A stretch of DNA of 14,304 nucleotides from DASVVT01 sp036386415 (GTDB lineage Bacteria; Acidobacteriota; Blastocatellia; Pyrinomonadales; Pyrinomonadaceae): NCBI GenBank assembly GCA_036386415.1, contig DASVVT010000066.1, forward strand, positions 1-14,304. Reading direction: 5' to 3'. Position 1 is the stretch's first letter. Each line of letters begins with the position of its first letter. The translations under genes were made by a program, and so were the position numbers. Below are positions 1 through 6,663 of the stretch, in pieces. The notes under the pieces were generated by a model, which worked only from the letters and a program-made list of their open reading frames with translations, was not told where the DNA came from and searched no databases.

Positions 1-1
1 G

Positions 2-2884
2 AGGGGCTGGAGGGCGGCAGTGGGTGAGGTGGGTGTGAGGAACGCGGCCTATGTGATCTACACCTCAGGCTCGACCGGCAGACCCAAGGGCGTCGTGATC
101 GAACACCATAGCGCAGTTACTCTGCTGCGCTGGGCTGGTGAGCATTTCACACGGGATGCGCTCGCCGGGGTGTTGGCTTCAACCTCGGTCTGCTTTGATC
201 TCTCAGTCTTCGAGTTGTTTGCGCCTCTTAGCTGGGGCGGCAAGATCATCCTCGCTGAGAATGCGCTGCATCTAGCGGATTTAAAGGCCGCCGAGGAAGT
301 GAGCCTGATTAATACGGTTCCGTCAGCGATGGCTGAATTAGTGAGGATGGGCGGGGTCCCGGCCTCTGTGCGGACAGTCAACCTTGCGGGTGAAGTATTG
401 CAGAAGCCACTGGCGGAGCAGGTTTATGCGTACCATGGAGTGCAACAAGTATTTAATCTGTATGGGCCAACTGAAGACACAACATATTCGACCTGCGCAC
501 TGGTGAAGAAGGGAGCGAATGAGTCTCCGAACATTGGCCGTCCAATCGCTCAGACGCAAATCTACATACTGGACGCCCATCTCCAACCGGTGCCGGTGGG
601 CGTCACCGGCGAGTTATTTATCGGCGGTGATGGGCTGGCACGCGGCTATCTCAACCATCCTGACCGGACCGCCGAGCGCTTCATTCCCAATCCCTTCAGC
701 ACACAGCCGGGAACGCGCCTCTATCGGACAAGCGATCTCGCGCGCTTCCTTCTAGGTGGCGAAATCGAGTTTCTCGGTCGGATAGACCAGCAGGTGAAGA
801 TCAGGGGTTACAGGATCGAATTGGGTGAGATCGAAGCAGTGCTGGCAGAACATCCGGCAGTGAAAGAAGTGGCGGTTGCGGCGAGAGAGGATACGGCTGC
901 GGCTGGCGACAGGCGGCTGGTCGTTTATGTGGTCGGCAAACAGGAGACGGCTCTCTCCATCAGTGAGCTGCGCGACCATCTCAGTCAGAAGCTGCCGTCC
1001 TTCATGATTCCATCCTCTTTTGTGCTGCTCGATGCGCTTCCGCTGACGCCGAATGGCAAGGTGGATCGCCGCGCGCTGCCTGCGCCTGAGGCCGTGCGGC
1101 CTGACATGGATGCGGCCTATGTAGAGCCGCGCACTTTCGTGGAGGAAGTATTAGTGGGTATCTGGGCCGAGGTGCTGGGACTTGAACAGGTGGGTGTCGA
1201 GGATAACTTCTTCGAGCTGGGCGGCCACTCATTATTGGCGATGCAGGTGATCTCACGAGCGCGCGCAGCTTTTCAGATCGAAGTGGCGCTGCGCAGCCTA
1301 TTTGAGTGGCCGACGGTAGCCGAGTTGGCTAAGAGCTTGGAGGCTCAGATGAAGGCTCAGCACGGATTGCCGGTCTCCTCGATCAAGCGCGTGCCAAGGG
1401 GGCAGAAACTGCCTCTCTCCTTTGAACAAGAGGCATGGTTATTACACGAATGGTGGGAATCTCTCCATGCAGTTGAGAATAGACTGTTTCATGCGAACGC
1501 AGCCTTTCGCCTGAGCGGCCCGCTCAACCTGTCGGCACTGAATCAGGCGCTCAATGAGATCGTCCGACGTCATGAAGTCCTGCGTACAACCTTTCCGACG
1601 GCCAAAGGCTTACTCTCTCTAAAGATACTCCACCCCATTTTTAGAAGACTGTTGGCGATGAAGAGAGTCCAGACAAAATTATGGAAACTCAATAAGAAGA
1701 CCGATAGGGTCGGGCAGCCCCGGTTTCTGGGAGGGCCATTTCCGAACATCGCTCCGGTTATGAAGCTGACTCTGCCTGTCATTGATCTACAGGAGATGAA
1801 TGAGAGAGAGGCCGAAAGCCTGCGTATAGTTGCCGAAGAATCGCAAAAGCCCTTTGACTATGCTCATGGCCCAATGCTGCGAGCGATTCTACTCAGGTTA
1901 GGAGAGACAGAGCACGTCTTAAGCATCGTGATACACCATCTTGTGACTGACGGATGGTCGATTCAGATCTTTATGCGGGAACTCACAGCGCTCTATCAAT
2001 CCTTCGCTGCCGGGAGTTCTTCGCCGCTACCGGAACTGCCCATACAGTATGCGGATTTTGCCCAGTGGCAGCGAGAATGGCTACAGGGCGGGGTTCTTCA
2101 AACCATGACCGCCTACTGGAAAAGACAACTCGCCGGAACGGGGCTGTTCCCCGAACTGAAGCTGCCTTTCGCTCGTTCCGAGCCGCCGGGTCTGAATTTC
2201 CACAGAAGCGGAGCGGCTCAAAGTATACTCGTGCCATTCCCCACATATCAGGCTCTCAAGGAGCTTAGCTATCGGAAAGGGGTCACGCTGTACATGTTAT
2301 TGCTGGCAGCGCTGAATACCTTGCTGCATCGCTACACGGACAAGCAACACATCGGGGTGTTTTCACCTCTCGCCAATCGCAGCCGCGCGGAAACCGAAGG
2401 CTTGATCGGTTGGTTCGCGCATATTCATATCCTCACTACAGACCTGTCCGGCAACCCACGTTTCTCAAGTTTGCTGGAGCAGGTCAGAGAGGTCGTTCTT
2501 GGAGCTTATGCGCATCAGGAAATACCATTCTCATTATTATTGAGGACGCTTCTGCCGCAATTCGAGAACTATGAATTGCCCCAGAGAATCTTTGAAGTGC
2601 CTTATGTCTTCTTTGACTTCATGACCCAGGCGGAGACCGCGCCGCAAATGCCCGGCCTGGCGATCACCCCTCTGGAGATACGGCACAGCGCAGCCAATAC
2701 CGGCATCGAAGTGCGTGTCATAGAGCAAGCCACAGGACTGAAAATTGGTGTAAGATACTCGACCGATAAATTTGACGCAGCCAGTATCAGACAAATGCTG
2801 GCGCACCTTCAGACGTTGCTGGAAAGTATCGTCGCCAAGCCGGAAGCGCGTCTTCTGGACTTGCCGCTTACAAATGAGGCTTGA
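2..2884 (+). CDS. Nonribosomal peptide synthetase, partial at 5' end: A (Ala-like) - PCP - C
   Basis: The frame is open to the window edge, so the true start lies upstream. Domains follow in order (residues counted from the codon at 20). The adenylation domain begins at its A3 loop (YTSGSTGRPKG, 14-24) and runs to about 355, with A5 YGPTE at 148-152 and the A10 lysine K347 in LTPNGK. The carrier domain spans about 365-440, with phosphopantetheine serine S404 in LGGHSL. The condensation domain spans about 460-950, with an intact HHLVTDG at 639-645. The pocket, aligned by eye to GrsA, reads D60 L61 F64 N98 N121 A123 L147 T155 Y156 K347. From memory this is the code of alanine-activating domains such as one in McyA. 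Oddities: the A7 motif is YRTSDL instead of YRTGDL; the C domain carries an AT-rich insertion of about 35 residues (528-563); and the protein stops right after the C domain, with no module or thioesterase following. MbtH, TEII and PPTase genes follow on the same strand. The NRPS assignment is certain; the substrate is only likely. Confidence 0.95.
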   Translation, partial: RGWRAAVGEVGVRNAAYVIYTSGSTGRPKGVVIEHHSAVTLLRWAGEHFTRDALAGVLASTSVCFDLSVFELFAPLSWGGKIILAENALHLADLKAAEEVSLINTVPSAMAELVRMGGVPASVRTVNLAGEVLQKPLAEQVYAYHGVQQVFNLYGPTEDTTYSTCALVKKGANESPNIGRPIAQTQIYILDAHLQPVPVGVTGELFIGGDGLARGYLNHPDRTAERFIPNPFSTQPGTRLYRTSDLARFLLGGEIEFLGRIDQQVKIRGYRIELGEIEAVLAEHPAVKEVAVAAREDTAAAGDRRLVVYVVGKQETALSISELRDHLSQKLPSFMIPSSFVLLDALPLTPNGKVDRRALPAPEAVRPDMDAAYVEPRTFVEEVLVGIWAEVLGLEQVGVEDNFFELGGHSLLAMQVISRARAAFQIEVALRSLFEWPTVAELAKSLEAQMKAQHGLPVSSIKRVPRGQKLPLSFEQEAWLLHEWWESLHAVENRLFHANAAFRLSGPLNLSALNQALNEIVRRHEVLRTTFPTAKGLLSLKILHPIFRRLLAMKRVQTKLWKLNKKTDRVGQPRFLGGPFPNIAPVMKLTLPVIDLQEMNEREAESLRIVAEESQKPFDYAHGPMLRAILLRLGETEHVLSIVIHHLVTDGWSIQIFMRELTALYQSFAAGSSSPLPELPIQYADFAQWQREWLQGGVLQTMTAYWKRQLAGTGLFPELKLPFARSEPPGLNFHRSGAAQSILVPFPTYQALKELSYRKGVTLYMLLLAALNTLLHRYTDKQHIGVFSPLANRSRAETEGLIGWFAHIHILTTDLSGNPRFSSLLEQVREVVLGAYAHQEIPFSLLLRTLLPQFENYELPQRIFEVPYVFFDFMTQAETAPQMPGLAITPLEIRHSAANTGIEVRVIEQATGLKIGVRYSTDKFDAASIRQMLAHLQTLLESIVAKPEARLLDLPLTNEA
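1595..1710 (+). other. AT-rich in-frame insertion inside the condensation domain
   Basis: After the C2 motif (RRHEVLRTTFP, ending at residue 526) most C domains pass within about 10 residues to a short DGxPxQVI strand. Here about 35 extra residues, basic and partly hydrophobic (residues 528-563), come before VGQPRF. Bases 1621-1700 contain 30 G/C out of 80 by hand count, against 36 of 60 in 1501-1560. The frame stays open and the catalytic HHxxxDG downstream is intact, so the enzyme is probably still functional. Its origin is unknown and I see no mobile-element ends. Confidence 0.5.
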
Positions 2885-2913
2885 GGGAGACGGGATGGGA
2901 GGTCTCTGCGTCG

Positions 2914-2923
2914 GTCAATTGAC
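2914..2923. promoter_or_regulatory. Perfect 10-bp palindrome upstream of mbtH (operator-like, speculative)
   Basis: GTCAATTGAC is self-complementary and lies in the 152-base gap between the NRPS stop and the MbtH start. It is flanked by a slightly wider imperfect GGTCA...TGACC pair (2913-2928). I see no convincing -35/-10 pair next to it. It could be a dimeric regulator site or chance. Confidence 0.2.
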
Positions 2924-3024
2924 TGACCAGCCCTGACCATTTCGCAGGAAAGTGGTTTTAAGCGCCTTGGAAATTGGTCGCACCCAAGCGCGAACTTGGT
3001 CCGGGGCTCGTGCCTGCGCCGGTC

Positions 3025-3031
3025 AGAGGAG
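3025..3031 (+). promoter_or_regulatory. Ribosome binding site of mbtH
   Basis: AGAGGAG lies 5 bases before the ATG at 3037. It decides the start against the in-frame upstream codon at 2974, which would add 21 residues not typical of MbtH proteins. An ATG at 3043 is the only close alternative. Confidence 0.65.
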
Positions 3032-3036
3032 ATGAA

Positions 3037-3261
3037 ATGAAGATGGATGAGAGCGAAGACAACACCGTCTACAATGTCGTCGTCAATCATGAGGAGCAGT
3101 ATTCAATCTGGCCTGTTGACCGGGAGATCCCCCTCGGCTGGAGCGCGGTCGGTAAAAGCGGGAGCAAGGAAGAATGCCTGGCCTACATCAAGGAAGTCTG
3201 GACCGATATGAGACCGCTCAGCCTGAGAAAGAAGATGGAAGAAAGGGAGGGCGGAGCCTGA
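3037..3261 (+). CDS. mbtH: MbtH-like NRPS chaperone
   Basis: This 74-residue protein belongs to the MbtH family, small cytosolic partners that bind the adenylation domains of NRPSs and are often needed for their solubility and activity. The family signature is complete: NHEEQYSIWP near the start, then PLGW, then the ECLAYIKEVWTDMRPLSLR block with the conserved tryptophans. Its length matches the usual 60-75 residues. It begins 152 bases after the NRPS stop, with its own strong Shine-Dalgarno. As the only MbtH gene in the window it may serve the A domains of both arms, though that is inference. Which A domains depend on it cannot be read from sequence. The gene symbol is the family name, not evidence of orthology to mycobactin MbtH. 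Confidence 0.95.
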   Translation: MKMDESEDNTVYNVVVNHEEQYSIWPVDREIPLGWSAVGKSGSKEECLAYIKEVWTDMRPLSLRKKMEEREGGA

Positions 3262-3445
3262 TTGTAAGAGCGGCCAACTCCATTTGACGCTCACAACAGA
3301 AAATTAGGATGTGGTCTATCTTTAGGCTGGGATGGTGCATGCCTATACGCCGTCAGGAGAGAGGATGCCAATCATGACACCGTTGATGCCGAAGCGCACT
3401 GCTTTGGAAACGGAGGGACCCGATCATGAGACACGCAAGGCGAGC

Positions 3446-4216
3446 ATGAGCCAACCAGCGATAACTCCATGGCTGGCATGTTCTGACCGGAATCCGCAGG
3501 CTAACCTGCGACTCTTCTGCTTCCCTTACGCCGGAGGCGGGGCTCATCTCTTTCGCTCATGGCCGGACCAGCTGCCGGTCACCATAGAGGTCTGCCCCGT
3601 GCAGCTTCCGGGCCGCGAGAGACGGCTGAACGAGCCTTGCTTCACCCGTCTCCCAAGTCTTGTTGAAGCTGCCGCCCGTGCGCTGCTCCCGCACCTTAAA
3701 AAGCCCTTCGCGCTCTTTGGTCACAGTATGGGAACGCTGATTAGCTTTGAACTAGCCCGCCTCTTGCGAAGAGAACTTGGGATCGAGCCGGTTCACCTGT
3801 TTGTCTCCGGTTGCGCCGCCCCACAGATACCAGGGAGGGCCGAGCCTCTCACCTACAACCTGCCTGAGCCCGAATTTCTGAGAGAATTACAGCGGCTTAA
3901 CGGCACGCCCAAAGCAGTGCTCGACCACCCTGAAATGATGCAACTGATGATGCCCATTCTCAGGGCAGACTTTGAGGTCACGCAAACTTATGCTTACGCG
4001 ACCGACGCTCCGTTAGGTTGTCCCATTACGGCCTTTGGCGGCTTGCATGACCAGGACGTGACGCGTGCTGACCTCGAAGCCTGGCGCGAGCAAACCACCG
4101 CCTCCTTTTCATTGAGGATGTTTCCTGGCGACCATTTCTTCCTGCATCCTGCCCAATCTCTCTTGCTACGTACGCTGGCCCAGCAACTGCAACCGTTCGT
4201 GACGAAGGAGACTTGA
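3446..4216 (+). CDS. Type II thioesterase (GrsT/SrfD-like, alpha/beta hydrolase)
   Basis: This is a free-standing thioesterase that removes wrong or stalled acyl groups from carrier domains of the assembly line. From the chosen start it has 256 residues, as usual for the family. It shows the N-terminal RLFCFPYAGGGA block (22-33), the nucleophile elbow GHSMG (92-96, S94), a likely acid D202 in GGLHDQD, and the catalytic histidine H230 in PGDHFFLHP. The start is uncertain. The ATG at 3446 matches where homologues begin (MSQPAITPWL...) and has AAGG 5 bases upstream. An in-frame ATG at 3365 has a stronger AGGAG 5 bases upstream and would add 27 residues unlike the family. The frame is open back to an ATG at 3332. 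The stop overlaps the start of the PPTase gene by one base. Being discrete and GrsT-like, it is an editing enzyme and not the chain-releasing TE. Confidence 0.9.
   Translation: MSQPAITPWLACSDRNPQANLRLFCFPYAGGGAHLFRSWPDQLPVTIEVCPVQLPGRERRLNEPCFTRLPSLVEAAARALLPHLKKPFALFGHSMGTLISFELARLLRRELGIEPVHLFVSGCAAPQIPGRAEPLTYNLPEPEFLRELQRLNGTPKAVLDHPEMMQLMMPILRADFEVTQTYAYATDAPLGCPITAFGGLHDQDVTRADLEAWREQTTASFSLRMFPGDHFFLHPAQSLLLRTLAQQLQPFVTKET
4205..4210 (+). promoter_or_regulatory. Ribosome binding site of the PPTase gene inside the TE gene end
   Basis: AAGGAG ends 5 bases before the ATG at 4216. It lies in the last codons of the thioesterase gene, and the stop and start overlap as TGATG, an arrangement typical of translational coupling. 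It supports ATG 4216 over the TTG one codon upstream. Confidence 0.7.
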
Positions 4217-4992
4217 TGTTAGCGCCCGCCATGGAGGCCGTCGGAACATGGTCTGCTTCACCGCACACGTTAAGGCTGGCGGGCGACGAGGTGCACGTCT
4301 GGCGCGCTTCGCTACAATGCTCAGCGCAACGAGTCGAGGGCCTGCTCTCCACCCTCACAGGAGACGAGCGAGGAAGGGCTGACCGTTTTTACTTCCCGAA
4401 AGATCGGGATTACTTCATCGTGGCGCGCGGGTTACTGCGTGAGATTCTGAGCTGCTACCTGGGCGTGCGACCGCATCAATTGCGATTTAGCTATAGCTCC
4501 TACGGGAAGCCCTCATTGACCGGTGAGTTTGATGCAGATACGCTCCGCTTCAACTTGTCTCACTCGCATGGGCTGGCCCTTTTTGCCATCACCCTTGGGC
4601 GGAAGATTGGTATTGATCTGGAACGTCTGCGGAGCGATTTCGAATACGAACAGATCGCCGAACGATTCTTTTCGGCTCAAGAGTTCAAGATGCTGTGCGC
4701 GCTTCCCTCTGATGTCAGAGCCGAAGCATTTTTCAACTGTTGGACGCGCAAGGAGGCTTACATCAAGGCGCGGGGCGAGGGGCTTTCGCTTCCCCTTGAT
4801 GAGTTCGATGTGGCTTTAGCACCCGGAGAACCGGCGGCGCTGTTGAACATTAAAGACAACCCGCAGGAAGCCTCCCGCTGGTCTATCCGGGAACTGACTC
4901 CCGATCCCGGCTACAAGGCGGCCGTCGCCGTCGAAGGGCATGACTGGCAACTGAAATGCTGGCAGCAGCCGACTGATGAACTGAATCGGTAA
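4216..4992 (+). CDS. 4'-phosphopantetheinyl transferase, Sfp type
   Basis: This enzyme transfers the phosphopantetheine arm of coenzyme A to the serine of carrier domains, turning the NRPSs from apo to holo form. The protein has 258 residues, a normal length for the Sfp/HetI group, which has two pseudo-repeated halves. Visible motifs are RDYFIVARGLLRE (64-76), YGKPSL (96-101), RFNLSHSHG (111-119), IGIDLE (131-136) with the metal-binding D134 and E136, and WTRKEAYIKARGEGLSLP (176-193) with W176, K179, E180 and K184. All residues I expect for activity are present. It is the last gene of the left operon and is probably co-translated with the thioesterase. A broad-range Sfp-type enzyme encoded here could prime both NRPS arms. 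Confidence 0.95.
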   Translation: MLAPAMEAVGTWSASPHTLRLAGDEVHVWRASLQCSAQRVEGLLSTLTGDERGRADRFYFPKDRDYFIVARGLLREILSCYLGVRPHQLRFSYSSYGKPSLTGEFDADTLRFNLSHSHGLALFAITLGRKIGIDLERLRSDFEYEQIAERFFSAQEFKMLCALPSDVRAEAFFNCWTRKEAYIKARGEGLSLPLDEFDVALAPGEPAALLNIKDNPQEASRWSIRELTPDPGYKAAVAVEGHDWQLKCWQQPTDELNR

Positions 4993-5010
4993 AGCTCTCG
5001 CAGCACATGA

Positions 5011-5029
5011 CTTTGACAAGCGCTGCAAC
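5011..5029. repeat. 19-base exact repeat, intergenic copy
   Basis: CTTTGACAAGCGCTGCAAC occurs here and again at 10743-10761. The second copy is inside the cysteine adenylation domain, where the minus strand encodes LQRLSK. The minus-strand translation of the intergenic copy also gives LQRLSK, followed by SCAARAL, but the flanks do not align convincingly at the DNA level. It may be a decayed A-domain fragment or a coincidence. Confidence 0.6.
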
Positions 5030-5175
5030 CGCATGCTAAAAGACTTCAACCGCGCTTTCTACAGGCCATTGGGCTATTTCCCAGCAGCGCAACTATCAGC
5101 GCGCTCAAAGAAATAGAGGTTCAAGCGCAACCCTGCATCCGGTGATGACAGGGAGATGAGAAACGAACCAAAAGG

Positions 5176-5189
5176 ACTGCGTCCGCAGT
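5176..5189. terminator. Short hairpin after the PPTase gene (weak terminator candidate)
   Basis: ACTGCG-TC-CGCAGT is a perfect 6-base inverted repeat, more realistically a 5-base stem with a GTCC loop. It lies in the gap before nuoH. There is no run of T after it, so termination activity is doubtful. It could equally be a small operator or chance. Confidence 0.2.
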
Positions 5190-5309
5190 TAAACTGTAGT
5201 CGGAGATAAGCGCTCTTTCGGCACTACTCGACATCGTGCTCGCCGAACATTCATGACTCTACCCAGGCCTCTGTGATTTCAAGCAGGGCCGTGAACGGAT
5301 AGCTCATAG

Positions 5310-6647
5310 ATGAATACGTTGATACTCTTTGCGCCGCCAAACTTCATCGACAGCTTATTGCTGAAGGTCTTTAGCCAGGATGCTGTTTACTATGTCGTCT
5401 GGCCCGTTTTGCAGATTGGCGCTGTGGCGACGGCCATTGCGCTCTGGGCTGCGTATGCGACCTACCTTGAGCGCAAGATTTCGGCCTTCATGCAGGCTCG
5501 CCTCGGGCCCATGCGCGTCGGCCCCTGGGGACTCTTGCAGCCGATTGCCGATGGCATCAAGATGCTGGTCAAAGAGGACCTCCGACCCGACAAAGCGGAC
5601 AAGCTTATCTTTAGTTTCGCCCCGTATATCTCGGTTGCCGCAGCCTTAATAGTCTTTGTCGTGATCCCGTTTGCGCCCGACTGGGGCATCATCACGGACA
5701 TCAATATCGCTCTGCTGTTTGTGCTCTCTGTCTCCAGCGTTGGAGTGCTCGCGCTCATCCTCGCCGGTTGGGCGTCGAATTCAAAATATGCTTTGTTAGG
5801 CGGGATCCGTTCGAGCGCGCAGATGGTTTCATATGAGGTCGTAATGGGGCTATCGATCATCGGAGCGTTAATGTTTGCGCGTACGCTCAGTCTGTCCGGG
5901 ATCACGATGGCGCAAGCATCCAATTCCATCTGGTTCGTCTTCTACCAGCCGCTCGGCTTCATCACGTTTTTGTTGAGCGGCATCGCGGAAAATAACCGCG
6001 CGCCCTTTGATCTGCCGGAGGCGGAATCGGAACTCGTCGCCGGTTTTCATACCGAATACTCTGGAATCCGTTGGGTGCTCTTCTTTATCGCGGAATACGC
6101 AGCGATGCTCGTGGTGACGGCCATCGCGACGACGCTTTTTCTTGGCGGTTGGTACTTTCCGGGTGTCTACCAGTTGACGGAAGCGAAGGGTTACCACAAC
6201 CTTTACGTGTTACTGAGCCTGATCGTCTTCACCGTCAAGATGGCGATCATTCTTTACCTCTACTTCTGGCTACGCTGGACACTTCCGCGTTATCGTTACG
6301 ATCAATTGATGGACCTGGGGTGGAAATGGCTGATCCCGGCGGCGCTGGTGAACATCGCACTGACATCAATCGCGCTCTTTACAGTACAGGCGCTCGACGG
6401 ATGGCACGGCATCAACACGATCATTTCTACGTCGCAAGGTCTGCAACTGACGTGGTGGCCGGGGAAATTAATTGTCGTCGCCTTCGGTGTTGGCGGTATA
6501 TTTCTCACAGCCGGTATCCTGTCAGCGATCAACTGGCGCTCGCGCGATTTTAATTTGAAGAGCCAGCGCCGCCAGATTCGCCTTTTGAATTTGCCGAAAG
6601 GCAAACCAGCGGTCGCCACTACTCCACCCACGCCGAGCGCAGGATAA
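5310..6647 (+). CDS. nuoH: NADH-quinone oxidoreductase subunit H (complex I, ND1 homologue)
   Basis: NuoH is the membrane subunit of complex I that, with NuoB and NuoD, forms the quinone-access channel and couples quinone reduction to proton pumping. The protein has 445 residues and many membrane segments. Hallmarks are all present: YLERKISAFMQARLGPMRVGP (52-72), LVKEDLRP (86-93), LAGWASNSKYALLGGIRSSAQMVSYEV (151-177), and the quinone-loop block AENNRAPFDLPEAESELVAG (226-245) followed by HTEYSG, then FLGGWYFP (277-284) and LRWTLPRYRYDQLMDLGWK (321-339). Nothing suggests decay. It is longer than the usual 320-350 residues because of an N-terminal extension of about 25 residues and a C-terminal part with another hydrophobic segment (about 386-408) and a basic, Pro-rich tail. 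It stands alone, with no nuoG, nuoI or nuoJ next to it, between two NRPS operons. That is odd for a gene usually in a nuo operon and raises the possibility of a resistant target copy. A HycD/EchB-type hydrogenase subunit is unlikely given the NuoH-type motifs. Confidence 0.95.
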   Translation: MNTLILFAPPNFIDSLLLKVFSQDAVYYVVWPVLQIGAVATAIALWAAYATYLERKISAFMQARLGPMRVGPWGLLQPIADGIKMLVKEDLRPDKADKLIFSFAPYISVAAALIVFVVIPFAPDWGIITDINIALLFVLSVSSVGVLALILAGWASNSKYALLGGIRSSAQMVSYEVVMGLSIIGALMFARTLSLSGITMAQASNSIWFVFYQPLGFITFLLSGIAENNRAPFDLPEAESELVAGFHTEYSGIRWVLFFIAEYAAMLVVTAIATTLFLGGWYFPGVYQLTEAKGYHNLYVLLSLIVFTVKMAIILYLYFWLRWTLPRYRYDQLMDLGWKWLIPAALVNIALTSIALFTVQALDGWHGINTIISTSQGLQLTWWPGKLIVVAFGVGGIFLTAGILSAINWRSRDFNLKSQRRQIRLLNLPKGKPAVATTPPTPSAG

Positions 6648-6663
6648 GCTGTGGCGAACATCT

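Larger units (their letters stand above)
4993..5309. other. 317-base intergenic gap between the PPTase gene and nuoH
   Basis: I find no credible gene here. The gap holds a 19-base exact match (5011-5029) to an A-domain segment of the opposite arm. It also has a weak promoter-like pair, TTGACA (5013-5018) with TAAAAG (5037-5042, 18-base spacer, TGC before it), and a short hairpin at 5176-5189. The -35-like box lies inside the repeated segment, so its meaning as a promoter is doubtful. The ribosome binding site before nuoH is weak. Confidence 0.6.

Noticed and set aside
3284..3325. TTGACG before the thioesterase gene as a -35 box
   Set aside because: No -10-like hexamer is found at 16-18 bases; the nearest candidates are at about 14 or 27.
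3446..4216. The thioesterase as the chain-releasing TE of the left NRPS
   Set aside because: It is a discrete GrsT-like protein with its own start, separated from the NRPS by mbtH. This fits an editing type II enzyme, not a fused type I TE.
5013..5042. TTGACA - 18 bases - TAAAAG as a nuoH promoter
   Set aside because: The -35-like box is part of the 19-base segment shared with coding DNA of the A domain, and the distance to nuoH is about 270 bases. I mention it in the gap entry but do not call it a promoter.
5462..5929. 155-codon open frame antisense to nuoH
   Set aside because: It is fully covered by the conserved core of NuoH on the other strand and has no recognisable domain or ribosome site.
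6611..6660. CGCCAC ... GTGGCG pair near the nuoH stop as a terminator
   Set aside because: The loop is about 35 bases, part of the stem is in coding sequence, and no T-run follows.
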